Made by a program: the position numbers and the translations under genes. Below, one piece after another: positions 7,380 to 18,126 of a DNA stretch of 64,000 nt. The DNA lies in contig NZ_LT546166.1 in assembly GCF_900078685.2 (NCBI RefSeq), positions 1,038,858 to 1,102,857 on the forward strand, in the 5' to 3' direction. Every line of letters starts with the position of its first letter. The first letter of the stretch is position 1. The notes under the pieces were generated by a model. It made no database searches and was not told the origin of the DNA. It worked only from the letters and a program-made list of their open reading frames with translations. Source of the stretch: Mycolicibacter icosiumassiliensis. Its GTDB lineage: Bacteria > Actinomycetota > Actinomycetes > Mycobacteriales > Mycobacteriaceae.

Positions 7380-8054
7380 TTGCGCAGGCTCGTTGCGCGG
7401 GTGCTGGCGGTGCTGCTGGGCATCGGTGCGACAGTTGCTGGCCCGACGGTCTTTCCGGCCCGAGCCGATCGGGTGCTGGTGTTCCCGGGGATGGAGATTC
7501 GCCAGGACACCCACGTCTGCACTCTCGGCTACGTCGACCCGGTGATGCGAGTGGCCTTCACCGCCGGCCATTGCCGGGGGAGCGGTACCGTCACCGACCG
7601 GGGCGGGACGGTCATCGGCAGGTTGGCGACCTATCGCGACAACACTCCCAATGGTTCGACGGTCAACACCGATCAGGTGATCGACGACTACGAGGCGATT
7701 GAGCTGGCCGACGATGTCGACGTCAACGACGTCCTGCCGGGTGGCCGGCAGCTGCAGGCAGGCCCGGACAGCGCGCTGAACCCCGGCGAACCCGTCTGTC
7801 ACTTCGGCATTGTCACCGGTGAAACCTGCGGCACCGTCGAGCGCGTCAACAACGGCTGGTTCACCATGTCTCGCAGTGTTCGCAGCCAGCAGGGCGACTC
7901 CGGCGGTCCGGTGTATGTGGTGCGCGACGCCGGCCCGGCCCGGATTGTCGGGCTGTTCAACAGTGTCTGGGGCGAATTCCCCGCCGCGGTGTCGTGGCCG
8001 GCGATCTCCCAGCACGTCCGCGAAGACGTCGGCGTGCCGATCCCGCTGTCGTGA
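7380..8054 (+). CDS. Secreted trypsin-like serine protease
   Basis: About 224 residues from the TTG at 7380, which has TAGGAG (7367-7372) at good spacing; an upstream in-frame GTG at 7320 has none. The N-terminus ([20 protein letters not shown]...ARA) is a Sec signal peptide with likely cleavage after ARA near residue 29. Catalytic elements of the chymotrypsin fold are visible: TAGHC (His), DDYEAIEL (Asp region) and QQGDSGGPV (nucleophilic Ser). Cysteines in VCTLGY/TAGHC and VCHFG/ETCG could form disulfides. It corresponds to M. tuberculosis Rv1815. Substrate unknown. The next gene overlaps its stop (GTGA), implying coupling. Confidence 0.88.
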   Translation: MRRLVARVLAVLLGIGATVAGPTVFPARADRVLVFPGMEIRQDTHVCTLGYVDPVMRVAFTAGHCRGSGTVTDRGGTVIGRLATYRDNTPNGSTVNTDQVIDDYEAIELADDVDVNDVLPGGRQLQAGPDSALNPGEPVCHFGIVTGETCGTVERVNNGWFTMSRSVRSQQGDSGGPVYVVRDAGPARIVGLFNSVWGEFPAAVSWPAISQHVREDVGVPIPLS

Positions 8055-8551
8055 CCCCGCCGCCCCGCCCGCCCATCCAGATCGCCTGGGTCACAGGCGA
8101 TCTCGACGCCACAGAATCGACGCTGACGGCGTTGCTCGGGGTGCGGAAATGGGTCCGTATGCCGGGCGTGCACTTCGCCCCGGAAACCTGCAGCTACTTG
8201 GGTGAGCCGGCCGATTTCGTCGCGGACATCGCGCTGAGCTATGTCGGTGATATGCAGTTGGAGCTGATCGCGCCGGTGCGCGGGCGCAGCCTCTACGCCG
8301 AATTCCTCCGTGCCCACGGACCGGGCCTGCACCATGTCTGCATCGAGGCCGAGGACCCCGAAAACTTCGAGGTTATGCTGAACGACGCCGCCGAGCAGGG
8401 CGCCCCGGTGGTTGCCCGGGGCGTGATGCCCGGCGGCATGCAATTCGCGTACGTCTCAGCGCCGGAGGCCGGCATCCCTTACCTGGAGATCGCCCACATC
8501 CCAGCCGAGATCCGAGCCGTTTTCGACTACATCAAACAGGAGCAGCGGTGA
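8051..8551 (+). CDS. VOC (glyoxalase/dioxygenase fold) family protein
   Basis: About 166 residues, with the paired beta-alpha-beta-beta-beta modules of the vicinal-oxygen-chelate fold. Likely metal ligands are in [14 protein letters not shown] and YLEIAHI. Family members are isomerases, glyoxalases or ring-cleaving dioxygenases and the exact reaction cannot be inferred. It overlaps the protease stop by 4 bases at its 5' end and the following flavoprotein start by 4 bases at its 3' end. The three genes are therefore likely one transcript, and pairing with an FAD oxidoreductase suggests a catabolic step. Confidence 0.82.
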   Translation: MTPPPRPPIQIAWVTGDLDATESTLTALLGVRKWVRMPGVHFAPETCSYLGEPADFVADIALSYVGDMQLELIAPVRGRSLYAEFLRAHGPGLHHVCIEAEDPENFEVMLNDAAEQGAPVVARGVMPGGMQFAYVSAPEAGIPYLEIAHIPAEIRAVFDYIKQEQR

Positions 8552-9831
8552 GCACCCAGATCCCGGAAACCACCAGTGCCGAAACGGTTTCAGAGTGGTC
8601 CGACGAGTTCGACGTCGTGGTGGACTCCGCCGACGAGATGTACAAGTATCTCGTCGCGGTGTCACGCGAACCCGAGCACGACAAGATCCGAGCCTACTGC
8701 GACGGCAGCGTCGAGCACTTCAACTGGCTGGAAGAGCTGGGAATCGCGTTCGAGCGCAGCTACTACCCGGAGAAGGCGGTGATTCAGCCCAACACCGAGG
8801 GGTTGATGTTCACCGGCAACGAGAAGGTGTGGCCGTTTCTCAACGAGGCCGTTCCGGCGCCGCGCGGGCACAAGGTTCCGGTGCCCGGTGACACCCAGGG
8901 CGCCAAGATGGCGATCGACCTGCTGCTCAAGCGCGCCGACAGCCTCGGGGTGACGATCCGCTACGAAACCGGTGCCACCGGCCTGATCACCGACGGTGCC
9001 GGCGGCGTCACTGGGGTTAACTGGAAGCGGTTCACCGAATCCGGTGCGATCAAAGCGAAGTCGGTGGTGATTGCCGCCGGTGGCTTCGTGATGAACCCGG
9101 AGATGGTCGCCCAGTACACGCCGAAGCTGGCGGAGAAGCCATTCGTGCTGGGCAACACCTACGACGACGGACTGGGCATCCGGATGGGGATGTCGGCGGG
9201 CGGCGCCACCAAGCACATGGACCAGATATTCATCACCGCGCCGGTCTACCCGCCCTCGATCCTGCTCACCGGGATCATCGTCAACAAAGAGGGCAAGCGC
9301 TTTGTCGCCGAGGACTCCTACCACTCACGCACGTCGGGGTTCGTGATGGACCAGCCCGACAGCGCGGCGTTCCTGATCGTCGACGAGGCCCACATGCGCA
9401 AGCCGCAGGTGCCCTTGGTGCCGCTGATCGACGGATGGGAGACGGTTCCGGAAATGGAAGCCGCACTGGGCATTCCGGAAGGAAACCTGGTGGCGACCCT
9501 GGACCGTTACAACACTCACGCGGCGCAGGGGGAGGACCCGGACTTTCACAAGCAACCGCCGTTCCTGGCTCCGCAGGACACCGGACCGTGGGGCGCGTTC
9601 GACCTGTCCCTGGGCAAGGCGATATACGCCGGTTTCACCATCGGCGGGCTGGCGACGTCGGTGGACGGCGAAGTGTTGCGCAGCGATGGCCAGCCGATAC
9701 CGGGCCTCTACGCCGCCGGGGCCTGTGCGGCCAACATCGCTCAGGACGGCAAGGGCTACGCCAGCGGGACCCAATTGGGTGAGGGCTCGTTCTTCGGCCG
9801 CCGGGCCGGGGCGCACGCGGCAACTCGCTAG
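8548..9831 (+). CDS. FAD-binding oxidoreductase (KstD/fumarate reductase family) lacking its N-terminal FAD motif
   Basis: About 427 residues. Homologues begin with a beta strand DVVVVGxGxAG that binds the ADP part of FAD. Here EFDVVV (residues 21-26) runs directly into DSADEMYKYL, a segment normally found some 60 residues later, so the GxGxxG loop and the following helix are missing with the frame kept. The rest is well preserved, including SVVIAAGGFVMNPEM and the C-terminal FAD-contact region GLYAAGACAANIAQDG and GTQLGEG. The M. tuberculosis counterpart, Rv1817, is about 487 residues as I recall it, close to the size expected without the gap. The product probably cannot bind FAD normally. 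Sequence error is an alternative. Confidence 0.85.
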   Translation: MSTQIPETTSAETVSEWSDEFDVVVDSADEMYKYLVAVSREPEHDKIRAYCDGSVEHFNWLEELGIAFERSYYPEKAVIQPNTEGLMFTGNEKVWPFLNEAVPAPRGHKVPVPGDTQGAKMAIDLLLKRADSLGVTIRYETGATGLITDGAGGVTGVNWKRFTESGAIKAKSVVIAAGGFVMNPEMVAQYTPKLAEKPFVLGNTYDDGLGIRMGMSAGGATKHMDQIFITAPVYPPSILLTGIIVNKEGKRFVAEDSYHSRTSGFVMDQPDSAAFLIVDEAHMRKPQVPLVPLIDGWETVPEMEAALGIPEGNLVATLDRYNTHAAQGEDPDFHKQPPFLAPQDTGPWGAFDLSLGKAIYAGFTIGGLATSVDGEVLRSDGQPIPGLYAAGACAANIAQDGKGYASGTQLGEGSFFGRRAGAHAATR

Positions 9832-9849
9832 CGCGCTCGCGGTGCAAAA

Positions 9850-11784
9850 CTAGACCGCAGAGAGGTCCCAGCGGCCCTGGCCGAGCAGCTCCAGCACGTG
9901 CTTGTGGTGCTGGCGAACCGTGTGCCGGTGGCTCACACTGACCAGGATGGTGTCGGGCAACTCGGCACGCAGCAACCGATAGAGCGTCAACTCCAGCCCT
10001 TCGTCGAGCGCTGACGTCGACTCGTCGAGGAACGCGGCCTTGGGGCGGGTCAACAGGAGTCGGGCGAAAGCCACCCGCTGCTGCTCGCCGGGCGAGAGCA
10101 CCTTGGCCCAGTCCTCCACGTCGTCGAGCCGGTCGAGAAGATTCGGCAGTGACACCTTGACCAACGCCTCGGTGATCTCGGCGTCGGTGACCTCGCCGAC
10201 CGCCAGGGGATAGGACACCACCGCGCGCAGATCACCCAGCGGGATGTAGGGCAGCTGCGAGATGAACATTGTGGCGTTGACCGCATCGGGGCGCCGCAGG
10301 GTTCCCGACGCGTAGGGCCACAACTGGGCCAGGCTGCGCAGCAGCGTCGTCTTGCCGCTACCCGACGGGCCGGCGATCATCAGCGCGTCACCGATGCCCA
10401 GGTGCACGTCGAGCGCCTCGATCAGCGGGACGCCCTCGGGGTTGCGCACCTCGACGCCCTCGAGGGCCACCGTGCCGTCCGGGCTGGGCTTGACCAGCAG
10501 CTCGGGAAGGTCTCGGGCCTCGCGGTTGGCCTCCACCAGCCCGTGCAGACGAATGATCGAGGCCCGGTAGCCGGCGAAGTTGTCGTAGGCGTTGCGGAAG
10601 AACGACAGGGAGTCCGAGATGTTGCCGAACGCCGACGCGGTCTGCGCCACCCCACCGAACATGATCTGGCCGGAGAACAGCCGCGGCGCCTGAATCACCC
10701 AGGGCAGCGGCACGATCGCCTGGCTTACCGACAGGTTCCAGCCGGAGAACCCGATGGTCCGGTTCACGAAGTTCAAATAGTTGGCGATGATCGCACGGAA
10801 CCGCGTCCGCAGCTGGACCCGCTCGGCCAGCTCGCCCCGGTAGAACGCCACCGACTCGGCGGCGTCGCGCACGCGCACCAGCGCATATCGGAAGGCGGCG
10901 TTGGTGAGCTCATTACGGAAGCTCAACCGGATCAGGGGACGGCCGATCCAGAACGCGACGACGGTCGCAATGGCCACGTAGACCAGAACGATCAAGAACA
11001 TCGCCCGCGGAATGTCGAACCCGAACACCGTCAGCGTCCCCGACAGGTTCCACAGGATGGCGGTGAACGACACCACCGTGACCATGGACTGCACGGCGCC
11101 GAACAACAGAGTGCTGCCGGTGCCGTTGGCCGGTGCGTTGACGTTCGCCCCGTTGCCGGCGGTGAAGATGTCGATGTCCTGCTGAATACGCTGGTCCGGG
11201 TTGTCGATCGCGCCTTCGATGGCTTCGCCGACGGCGGGATCGAGCGGTGTCTTGACGAAGTGGGCCCGGTAGTAAGCCCGCCCGTCCAACCAGTCCCCGG
11301 TCAGTCGCTCGGTGAGCCAGATGCGCCAGTTCACCATGAAGTGCTGGGTCAGGTAGATGTCGAGCATCACCCGTGCCACATGAAGCACCGCCATCACGCT
11401 GAAGATGCCGATCGACATCCAGAATCCGTGCACGCCCGACGCTTTGATGGCCTCGTCGCCCCCGGCGGCGCCCTGGAAGGCGGTCTGCAGCGACGAATAC
11501 ATGTCGTTGCCCTGGAAGCTGAACAGCACGTTGAGCCGGACTGCGGTGATCACCGACAGCAGCAGCACGCCCAGCATCACCCAGACGCGGACGCTGTCCC
11601 GCCCGGTGAAGTAGGCGCCGCTGATCTCCCAGAACTGGCGTCCCCACCGGGTGCTGAGCCGCAGTAGGGCCGCCACGGCCAGCACACTGACGGCGCTGAT
11701 GGTCCAGGCCAGCGCGATCCACACCAAGGAATCGGGCAGCGCATGCGCCCAGTCGATGGATGGATTGAACAGCTTCGAGTCCAC
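9850..11784 (-). CDS. bacA: BacA/SbmA-like ABC transporter (membrane domain fused to ATPase)
   Basis: About 644 residues. The first 400 form the SbmA/BacA-type membrane domain with about six hydrophobic segments. The last 200 form an ATPase with Walker [10 protein letters not shown], signature LSPGEQQR, Walker B KAAFLDES and H-loop SVSHRHT. The M. tuberculosis counterpart (Rv1819c) has an exporter fold but imports vitamin B12 and hydrophilic antimicrobial peptides such as bleomycin, and affects chronic infection. The GTG start at 11784 has AAGGAG upstream on the minus strand. It is convergent with the flavoprotein gene and divergent from secA2. Confidence 0.92.
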   Translation of the reverse strand: MDSKLFNPSIDWAHALPDSLVWIALAWTISAVSVLAVAALLRLSTRWGRQFWEISGAYFTGRDSVRVWVMLGVLLLSVITAVRLNVLFSFQGNDMYSSLQTAFQGAAGGDEAIKASGVHGFWMSIGIFSVMAVLHVARVMLDIYLTQHFMVNWRIWLTERLTGDWLDGRAYYRAHFVKTPLDPAVGEAIEGAIDNPDQRIQQDIDIFTAGNGANVNAPANGTGSTLLFGAVQSMVTVVSFTAILWNLSGTLTVFGFDIPRAMFLIVLVYVAIATVVAFWIGRPLIRLSFRNELTNAAFRYALVRVRDAAESVAFYRGELAERVQLRTRFRAIIANYLNFVNRTIGFSGWNLSVSQAIVPLPWVIQAPRLFSGQIMFGGVAQTASAFGNISDSLSFFRNAYDNFAGYRASIIRLHGLVEANREARDLPELLVKPSPDGTVALEGVEVRNPEGVPLIEALDVHLGIGDALMIAGPSGSGKTTLLRSLAQLWPYASGTLRRPDAVNATMFISQLPYIPLGDLRAVVSYPLAVGEVTDAEITEALVKVSLPNLLDRLDDVEDWAKVLSPGEQQRVAFARLLLTRPKAAFLDESTSALDEGLELTLYRLLRAELPDTILVSVSHRHTVRQHHKHVLELLGQGRWDLSAV

Positions 11785-11967
11785 TGCCGATGTCTCCTTG
11801 CCGTTCGTCTCGCCGCAATCGCGTCGCGGCCGGTATCCGAATCGAGAAATCCCGTGCGAAACCTACCGCAGCAGTGCGGTGTCGTGCCGGATGAGCATCG
11901 CCCGGCACCCCGCCGACGCGATGGTGCCCCCGGCTTGCAAGCGCTGGCCACCGCGTACCGTTGTGCT

Positions 11968-14328
11968 GTGGCTAACACCTCCAAGACTGTCTCCGGAACG
12001 CGAACCAAGTCGGGTCGGCTCAGCGGCAAATTCTGGAAACTGCTGGGCGCCAGCACCGAGAAGAACCAGAGTCGTTCGACGGCCGAGGTCACGGCGGCCG
12101 GTGAATACGCCAAGAAGGCGGCCGGGCTCGACGACGAGCAGCTGCGCAAAGCCGCGCAACTGCTCAAACTCAAGGAGCTGGCCGACGCCTCGGACATCCC
12201 ACAGTTCTTGGCGATCGCCCGCGAGGCCGCCGAACGCAGCATCGGGCAGCGTCCCTTCGATGTTCAGCTGCAGGGCGCGCTGCGGATGCTGGCCGGGGAC
12301 GTGGTCGAGATGGCCACCGGCGAGGGCAAGACGCTCTCCGGTGCGATCGCCGCCGCCGGATACGCCATCGGTGGCCGGCACGTGCACGTGGTCACCATTA
12401 ACGACTACCTGGCCCGTCGTGACGCCGAGTGGATGGGCCCGCTGCTGGAGGCTCTCGGGGTCACCGTCGGGTGGATCACCGAAGACTCCACGGCCGCGGA
12501 GCGCCGCGCGGCCTACAAGTGCGATGTCACCTATGCGTCGATCAACGAGATCGGCTTCGACGTGCTGCGCGACCAGCTGGTCACCGATGTCGACGATCTG
12601 GTCTCGCCCAACCCCGATGTGGCGCTGATCGACGAGGCCGACTCGGTGTTGGTCGACGAGGCGCTGGTGCCATTGGTGCTGGCCGGCACCACCCACCGGG
12701 AGACGCCCCGGATGGAGATCGTCGAGCTGGTCGGACGACTCAAGCCCGGAGTGGACTACGACTCCGACGAGGACCGGCGCAACATCCACCTCACCGAGGT
12801 GGGGGCGAACAAAGTCGAGAAAGCGCTCGGCGGTATCGACCTGTACTCCGAGGAGCACGTGGTCTCCACGCTGACCGAGGTCAACGTGGCCCTGCACGCC
12901 CACGTGCTGCTGCAACGTGACGTGCACTACATCGTCCGCGACGGCAAGGTGCAGCTGATCAACGCCTCGCGTGGCCGGATCGCCGCCTTGCAGCGCTGGC
13001 CGGACGGCCTGCAGGCCGCGGTGGAGGCCAAGGAGGGCATCGAGACGACCGAGACCGGCGAGGTGCTCGACACCATCACGGTGCAGGCGCTGGTCAACCG
13101 GTATCCGACCGTGTGCGGCATGACCGGTACGGCGTTGGCGGCCGGTGAGCAGTTGCGCCAGTTCTATCAGCTGGGGGTCTCGCCGATCCCGCCGAACATG
13201 CCCAACATCCGCGAAGACGAGGCGGACCGGGTCTACATCACCGCCGCGGCCAAGAACGACGCCATCGTCGCCCACATCGTCGAGGTGCACGCCACCGGAC
13301 AGCCGGTGCTGGTCGGCACTCACGACGTCGCCGAGTCCGAGGAACTGCACGAGCGGCTGCGCAAACGCGGTGTCCCGGCGGTGGTCCTCAACGCCAAGAA
13401 CGACGCCGAAGAGGCCACGGTGATCGCCGAGGCCGGCAAGCTTGGGGTGGTCACCGTCTCCACCCAGATGGCCGGCCGCGGCACCGACATCCGCCTGGGC
13501 GGATCCGAAGAGGCCGACCACGACGCGATCGTCGAACTGGGCGGGCTGCACGTGATCGGCACCGGCCGCCAGCACACCCAGCGCCTCGACAACCAGTTGC
13601 GGGGCCGGGCCGGCCGCCAGGGCGACCCCGGATCCTCGGTGTTCTTCTCCAGCTGGGAGGACGACGTCGCCGCGACCAACCTGGAAGCCAACAAGCTTCC
13701 TACCGAGAGCGATGACGACGGCCGGATTCTGAGTCCCAAGGCCTCCGGTCTGCTCGACCACGCGCAGCGCATCGCCGAGGGCAAGCTGCTCGACATCCAT
13801 GCCAACACCTGGCGGTACAACCAGCTGATCGCCCAGCAGCGCACCATCATCGTGGAACGGCGTAACACGCTGCTGTCCACCCCGGCGGCTCGCGAGGAGC
13901 TGGCCGAGCTCACCCCGAAGCGCTACGCCGAGTTGAAGGGCCAGCTGGGGCAAAACGGGGAAGACGGTGAAGCCAAGCTGGAGAAGATCTGCCGGCTGAT
14001 CATGCTCTACCACCTGGACCGCGGCTGGGCAGACCACCTGGCCTACCTGGCCGACATCCGGGAGAGCATCCACCTGCGTGCCCTGGGCCGGCAGAACCCG
14101 CTCGACGAGTTCCACCGGTTGGCCCTGGACGCGTTCGCCTCACTGGCCGCCGACGCCATCGAGGCGTCCCAGCAGACGCTGGAGACCTCGGATTCGATCG
14201 AGTCCGAGCCGGGTATCGACCTGTCGAAGCTGGCCCGGCCCACCTCGACGTGGACCTACATGGTCCGGGACAACCCGCTCAGCGACGACAGCATGGACGC
14301 GCTGAGTCTGCCCGGGATCTTCCGCTAG
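11968..14328 (+). CDS. secA2: Accessory Sec ATPase SecA2
   Basis: About 786 residues, close to the M. tuberculosis protein (778) and shorter than housekeeping SecA1. It has Walker [11 protein letters not shown] near residue 115, the DEAD-type box [13 protein letters not shown] near 220, [15 protein letters not shown] and the [10 protein letters not shown] motif of motor domain 2. There is no C-terminal zinc-binding tail, as expected for SecA2. It drives export of a limited set of proteins that affect virulence. I placed the start at GTG 11968 ([10 protein letters not shown]); the frame stays open further upstream but that part is not protein-like. pgsA2 follows after 9 bases. Confidence 0.96.
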   Translation: MANTSKTVSGTRTKSGRLSGKFWKLLGASTEKNQSRSTAEVTAAGEYAKKAAGLDDEQLRKAAQLLKLKELADASDIPQFLAIAREAAERSIGQRPFDVQLQGALRMLAGDVVEMATGEGKTLSGAIAAAGYAIGGRHVHVVTINDYLARRDAEWMGPLLEALGVTVGWITEDSTAAERRAAYKCDVTYASINEIGFDVLRDQLVTDVDDLVSPNPDVALIDEADSVLVDEALVPLVLAGTTHRETPRMEIVELVGRLKPGVDYDSDEDRRNIHLTEVGANKVEKALGGIDLYSEEHVVSTLTEVNVALHAHVLLQRDVHYIVRDGKVQLINASRGRIAALQRWPDGLQAAVEAKEGIETTETGEVLDTITVQALVNRYPTVCGMTGTALAAGEQLRQFYQLGVSPIPPNMPNIREDEADRVYITAAAKNDAIVAHIVEVHATGQPVLVGTHDVAESEELHERLRKRGVPAVVLNAKNDAEEATVIAEAGKLGVVTVSTQMAGRGTDIRLGGSEEADHDAIVELGGLHVIGTGRQHTQRLDNQLRGRAGRQGDPGSSVFFSSWEDDVAATNLEANKLPTESDDDGRILSPKASGLLDHAQRIAEGKLLDIHANTWRYNQLIAQQRTIIVERRNTLLSTPAAREELAELTPKRYAELKGQLGQNGEDGEAKLEKICRLIMLYHLDRGWADHLAYLADIRESIHLRALGRQNPLDEFHRLALDAFASLAADAIEASQQTLETSDSIESEPGIDLSKLARPTSTWTYMVRDNPLSDDSMDALSLPGIFR

Positions 14329-14337
14329 GGGGTCGGT

Positions 14338-14940
14338 ATGCCTGCCGGGTCTGGCTCCGATCAAATCCAAGACCGGGTGCTCACGGCGCCCAACGTCATC
14401 AGCCTGGCCCGTCTCGGGCTGATCGGCGTTTTTCTGTACCTGCTGCTGGTTGCGCGGGCGGACGGGCCGGCGGTGGCGACGTTGATGCTCAGCGGCGCCT
14501 CGGACTGGGCCGACGGCAAACTGGCTCGGCTGCTCAATCAGTCCTCGGCGTTGGGTGCCCTGCTCGATCCGGCGATCGACCGGCTCTACATGATCGCCGT
14601 TCCGGTCGCTTTCGGGGTGCGTGGACTGGTGCCCTGGGCGGTCATCGGAACGCTGCTGGCCCGGGACCTGCTGCTGGCCGCTACGCTGCCGGCGCTGCGG
14701 AGCCGGGGGCTGACCGCGCTGCCGGTGACCTACATCGGCAAGGCGGGCACCTTCGCGCTGATGTCAGCGTTTCCGCTGATCCTGCTGGGACAGTGGGATC
14801 AGCTGTGGAGCCACGTGGTGCTCTCGGTCGGATGGGGTTTTTTGATCTGGGGTCTGGGTATGTACCTGTGGGCGTTCGTGCTGTACCTGATCCACGTCAG
14901 ACTGGTGGTCCGCACCATGCCGAAGGTTGCCGGTGGCTGA
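14338..14940 (+). CDS. pgsA2: CDP-alcohol phosphatidyltransferase family protein (PgsA2)
   Basis: About 200 residues with five to six membrane segments. The catalytic signature DG(x)2AR(x)8G(x)3D(x)3D is complete: DWADGKLAR, then G and the two Asp residues in [10 protein letters not shown]. Enzymes of this family join a CDP-alcohol to a lipid or phosphoalcohol; the specific product (possibly a glycerophospholipid or cardiolipin-type lipid) is not certain. It lies directly after secA2, as in M. tuberculosis (Rv1821-Rv1822), and overlaps the next gene by 8 bases. Confidence 0.92.
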   Translation: MPAGSGSDQIQDRVLTAPNVISLARLGLIGVFLYLLLVARADGPAVATLMLSGASDWADGKLARLLNQSSALGALLDPAIDRLYMIAVPVAFGVRGLVPWAVIGTLLARDLLLAATLPALRSRGLTALPVTYIGKAGTFALMSAFPLILLGQWDQLWSHVVLSVGWGFLIWGLGMYLWAFVLYLIHVRLVVRTMPKVAGG

Positions 14941-15862
14941 ACCGTTCTTCGCGCTCAGCGGATACGACTCCCAGGGGGCGGGCGCCCACGAGGCCGGCCG
15001 GCCACAAAAATTCGCGGTGCCGTCGCTGCTGCGCTCCCTGTTGTCCGAACATCTCGACCCCGGCTACGCTGCGGCGGCCGCCAGGCGCGCACACCGTACC
15101 GAGCCCCCCGCGGCCACCGCCCGGATCGGGGGATGGGCATGGGAGGCGGTGGCGGCGTTGCTGGTGGCGACGGTGTTCGCCGTGGCGGTGGCGCAGGCCC
15201 GGTCGGTGGCGCCCGGGGTGCGCAATGCCCAACAGGTGCTCGCCGCGAATGTGCGATCGGAAGAAGCCGTCACCGGCAGGTTGGCCGACAAACGCGACGC
15301 GTACTCCAACCGCGTCGACGAAGTGCGCCGGCACCGGCTGGCCGACGACGCCCAGGGGCAACGGGTGCTGGCCGGCCTGGACAAGCTCAGCCTGGAGGGT
15401 GCCAGCACGCGGGTGAGCGGCCCGGGGGTGATCGTCACCGTGACCGACCCCGGAGTCGGGCGAAATCTCTCCGATGCGTCCAAACAACGGGTGTCGGGCA
15501 GTCAGCAGATCATCTTGGACCGCGACCTCCAGCTGGTCGTCAACTCGCTATGGGCCAGCGGGGCCGAAGCGATCGCCGTCGGCGACGTCCGCATCGGCCC
15601 CAACGTCACGATCCGGCAGGCCGGCGGAGCCATCCTGGTCGACAACAAACCGATCAGCAGCCCCTACTCGCTGCAGGCCATCGGACCGCCCCGCGAACTG
15701 CGCGACGCCTTCGACCGCAGCCCGGGGCTGTACCGGCTGCGGCTGTTGGAGGCCTCCTACGGGGTGGTGGTGCGGGTCGACGGCCGCAGTGCGGCCGACC
15801 TCACGCTGCCGGCCGGATCGGTGCGAGATGTCCGGTTTGCCAAACAGATAGGGGCATCGTGA
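14933..15862 (+). CDS. DUF881 family membrane-anchored protein
   Basis: About 309 residues from GTG 14933 ([10 protein letters not shown]); a TTG at 14927 is an alternative. A single membrane segment lies near residues 65-88 ([20 protein letters not shown]), followed by a coiled-coil-like stretch and the DUF881 domain ([12 protein letters not shown]...[22 protein letters not shown]). It corresponds to Rv1823. DUF881 proteins are widespread in Gram-positive bacteria and tend to sit near division or envelope genes; function is unknown. It is the first of two DUF881 genes that flank a small membrane protein. Confidence 0.9.
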   Translation: MAEPFFALSGYDSQGAGAHEAGRPQKFAVPSLLRSLLSEHLDPGYAAAAARRAHRTEPPAATARIGGWAWEAVAALLVATVFAVAVAQARSVAPGVRNAQQVLAANVRSEEAVTGRLADKRDAYSNRVDEVRRHRLADDAQGQRVLAGLDKLSLEGASTRVSGPGVIVTVTDPGVGRNLSDASKQRVSGSQQIILDRDLQLVVNSLWASGAEAIAVGDVRIGPNVTIRQAGGAILVDNKPISSPYSLQAIGPPRELRDAFDRSPGLYRLRLLEASYGVVVRVDGRSAADLTLPAGSVRDVRFAKQIGAS

Positions 15863-15911
15863 CGCAAGCTTGCCGCACGGGTCCGGTTCGGGAGGCTGGA
15901 GTGATGTCGCA

Positions 15912-16244
15912 ATGATCGGGATCGCCGCGCTGATCGCCGGCATCGTGTTGGGGTTGGTCTTTCACCCCAGCGTGCCGGAGGTGGTTCAGCCCTATCTGCC
16001 GATCGCCGTGGTGGCGGCGCTGGACGCCGTGTTCGGCGGCCTGCGTGCCTACCTGGAGCGGATCTTCGACGCGAAGGTGTTCGTCGTGTCGTTCGTGTTC
16101 AATGTTCTGGTCGCCGCACTGCTGGTCTACCTCGGTGACCAGTTGGGGGTCGGCACTCAGCTGTCGACCGCGATCATCGTGGTACTGGGCATCCGCATCT
16201 TCGGCAACGCGGCGGCGCTGCGGCGACGGCTGTTCGGGGCCTGA
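15912..16244 (+). CDS. Small basic membrane protein (Sbp/DUF1290 family)
   Basis: About 110 residues from ATG 15912 with GGAG (15898-15901) upstream. Three hydrophobic segments are visible (IGIAALIAGIVLGLVF, LPIAVVAALDAVFGGL, VVSFVFNVLVAALLVYLGD), with an amphipathic link LRAYLERIFDAKVF typical of the family. It matches Rv1824. The family is found beside division-protein and DUF881 genes in many Gram-positives, but no biochemical role is established. Both neighbours (14933-15862 and 16250-17023) are DUF881 proteins, so a joint envelope complex is plausible. Confidence 0.9.
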   Translation: MIGIAALIAGIVLGLVFHPSVPEVVQPYLPIAVVAALDAVFGGLRAYLERIFDAKVFVVSFVFNVLVAALLVYLGDQLGVGTQLSTAIIVVLGIRIFGNAAALRRRLFGA

Positions 16245-16249
16245 CGCGC

Positions 16250-17023
16250 ATGAGCGGCACCGACCCGGCTCCGCACGGCCGCCACGAGCTGACGCAGCCG
16301 CCCCCGCAGAACGGCGTGCCCCCACCGCGGGGCCGTTCCGGTCCGCTGTTCAGCGTGCTGGGGCTGCTGCTGTGCCTGCTGCTGGGCGTGGCGATTGTCA
16401 CTCAGGTCCGCCAGAACGACTCCCATGACGCGCTGGAGACGGCCCGTCCCGCCGACCTGCTGGTGCTGCTGGACTCGCTGCGTCAACGCGAGGCCACCCT
16501 GGGCACCGAGGTTGCCGAACTGCAGCAGACGCTCAATGCCCTACAGGAATCCGGCAGCAGCGACCAGGCCGCAATTGAGAACGCCCAGGCGCGGCTGGCC
16601 GCCCTGGCGATCATGATCGGCACCGTCGGCGCGGTCGGACCCGGTGTCGTGGTTACCGTCGAGGATCCGGCCCGCGGTGTCGCACCCGAGACGATGCTCG
16701 ACGTGATCAACGAGTTGCGAGCGGCCGGCGCCGAGGCGATGGAAGTCCGTGACGGCACCAAGGCGGTGCGCATCGGGGTGGATTCGTGGGTCGCGGGCAC
16801 GCCCGGTGCACTGGAGTTCGACGGCACCGCTCTGACGCCGCCGTATTCGGTTCTGGCGATTGGGGATCCCCCCACCCTGGCGGCCGCGATGAACATTCCC
16901 GGCGGGGCGGTCGACAGCGTCAAACGGCTTGGCGGCGCCATGGGGGTGCAGCAGGCCGACCGCGTGGAGGTGACCGTGTTGCGACAACCGAAACCCCGCC
17001 AATACGCTCAGCCAGTCAAGTGA
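16250..17023 (+). CDS. DUF881 family membrane-anchored protein
   Basis: About 257 residues. A Pro-rich cytoplasmic N-terminus is followed by one membrane segment near residues 32-47 ([18 protein letters not shown]), a coiled-coil stretch ([20 protein letters not shown]) and the DUF881 domain with [14 protein letters not shown] and [14 protein letters not shown]. It corresponds to Rv1825. It begins 6 bases after the small membrane protein and is likely in the same operon. It is a paralogue of 14933-15862. Confidence 0.92.
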   Translation: MSGTDPAPHGRHELTQPPPQNGVPPPRGRSGPLFSVLGLLLCLLLGVAIVTQVRQNDSHDALETARPADLLVLLDSLRQREATLGTEVAELQQTLNALQESGSSDQAAIENAQARLAALAIMIGTVGAVGPGVVVTVEDPARGVAPETMLDVINELRAAGAEAMEVRDGTKAVRIGVDSWVAGTPGALEFDGTALTPPYSVLAIGDPPTLAAAMNIPGGAVDSVKRLGGAMGVQQADRVEVTVLRQPKPRQYAQPVK

Positions 17024-17051
17024 GCCCGACAGCGCAAGGAGCACGATCACC

Positions 17052-17465
17052 GTGAGCTCGGAAAGCCTAGTTCCATCCGACCTGTACTACACCGCTGAGC
17101 ACGAGTGGGTTCGCCGGACCGGTCCGGACACCGTCCGGGTGGGTATCACCGACTTTGCGCAGGCCGCCCTGGGTGACGTGGTCTTCGTGCAGCTGCCCGC
17201 GGCGGGCACCGGTGTCGCCGCGGGGGAGGCCTTCGGCGAGGTGGAGTCGACCAAGTCGGTTTCGGACCTCTACGCGCCGATCACCGCGTCGGTGAGTGCG
17301 GTCAACGCCGAACTGGACGCGAACCCGCAATTGGTGAACTCTGACCCCTACGGTGCCGGCTGGCTGCTGGAACTTCAGGTGGCGAACGCGGATTCGGCGG
17401 CTTTGGACCAGAGTTTGTCCGCTCTGCTGACCGCCGATGCCTACCGGGCGACGTTGTCGGAATGA
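17052..17465 (+). CDS. gcvH: Glycine cleavage system H protein
   Basis: About 137 residues, the usual H-protein length. The lipoylated lysine lies in [14 protein letters not shown], and the fold landmarks YTAEHEWVR and [20 protein letters not shown] are present. H protein shuttles the aminomethyl group between the P, T and L subunits. GTG start with CAAGGAG (17035-17041) upstream. The P-protein gene is about 3.5 kb away under a glycine riboswitch; gcvH shows no riboswitch of its own and follows the DUF881 gene after 28 bases. Confidence 0.97.
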   Translation: MSSESLVPSDLYYTAEHEWVRRTGPDTVRVGITDFAQAALGDVVFVQLPAAGTGVAAGEAFGEVESTKSVSDLYAPITASVSAVNAELDANPQLVNSDPYGAGWLLELQVANADSAALDQSLSALLTADAYRATLSE

Positions 17466-17640
17466 CGATTGCTAGCCTGCCTGCCGGGACGCGCCGGGTA
17501 TCCGGCGACACGATCCCGCGGTGCGGGGGACATGACGGACCGCTGCGCGGTACGGTCGACTCAACGATTCAGGGTTGAGCGCAACACATGTCCGGCGGGC
17601 GCGACCAGATAGCACAACAGCGGCCAGTGAGGAGTAGCGG

Positions 17641-18126
17641 GTGACGGAGAAGGACCCGGCAACGGGGCAAGACCAGGCAGGCGATGAGGTCACGGTGGAA
17701 ACCACATCGGTTTTCCGCGCCGACTTCCTGAACGAACTCGACGCTCCCGCGCAGGCGGGCGGCGAGAGCTTGACCTCGGGTGTGGAGGGACTGCCCGTGG
17801 GTTCGGCGCTGCTGGTCGTCAAGCGCGGTCCCAACGCCGGATCGCGGTTCCTGCTCGACCAACCGGTCACCGCGGCCGGTCGGCACCCCGACAGCGACAT
17901 CTTCCTCGATGACGTCACGGTGAGTCGTCGTCACGCCGAGTTCCGGCTGGAGGGCAACGAGTTTCAGGTCGTCGACGTCGGCAGTCTCAACGGGACCTAC
18001 GTCAACCGGGAGCCGGTCGATTCGGCGGTTCTGGTCAACGGCGACGAAGTGCAGGTCGGCAAGTTCCGTCTGGTGTTTCTGACGGGCCCGAAGACGGGTG
18101 AGAACGAGGCCGGGCCGGGCAGCTAA
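17641..18126 (+). CDS. garA: FHA-domain metabolic regulator GarA
   Basis: About 161 residues. The N-terminal tail contains [12 protein letters not shown], the conserved ETTS phospho-site used by PknB and PknG. The FHA domain (about residues 55-145) has [22 protein letters not shown] and [10 protein letters not shown]. Unphosphorylated GarA binds and inhibits 2-oxoglutarate dehydrogenase and glutamate dehydrogenase; phosphorylation makes it bind its own tail and releases them. GTG start with GAGGAG (17629-17634) upstream. The 175-base gap before it contains an inverted repeat CTCAAC/GTTGAG (17560-17579) of unknown role. Confidence 0.97.
   Translation: MTEKDPATGQDQAGDEVTVETTSVFRADFLNELDAPAQAGGESLTSGVEGLPVGSALLVVKRGPNAGSRFLLDQPVTAAGRHPDSDIFLDDVTVSRRHAEFRLEGNEFQVVDVGSLNGTYVNREPVDSAVLVNGDEVQVGKFRLVFLTGPKTGENEAGPGS

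Noticed and set aside
11863..14115. Long antisense frame across secA2
   Set aside because: Composition is His/Arg/Val-rich shadow sequence opposite a well-conserved gene.
17560..17579. CTCAAC/GTTGAG inverted repeat before garA
   Set aside because: A 6-bp dyad is expected by chance and matches no operator I know.
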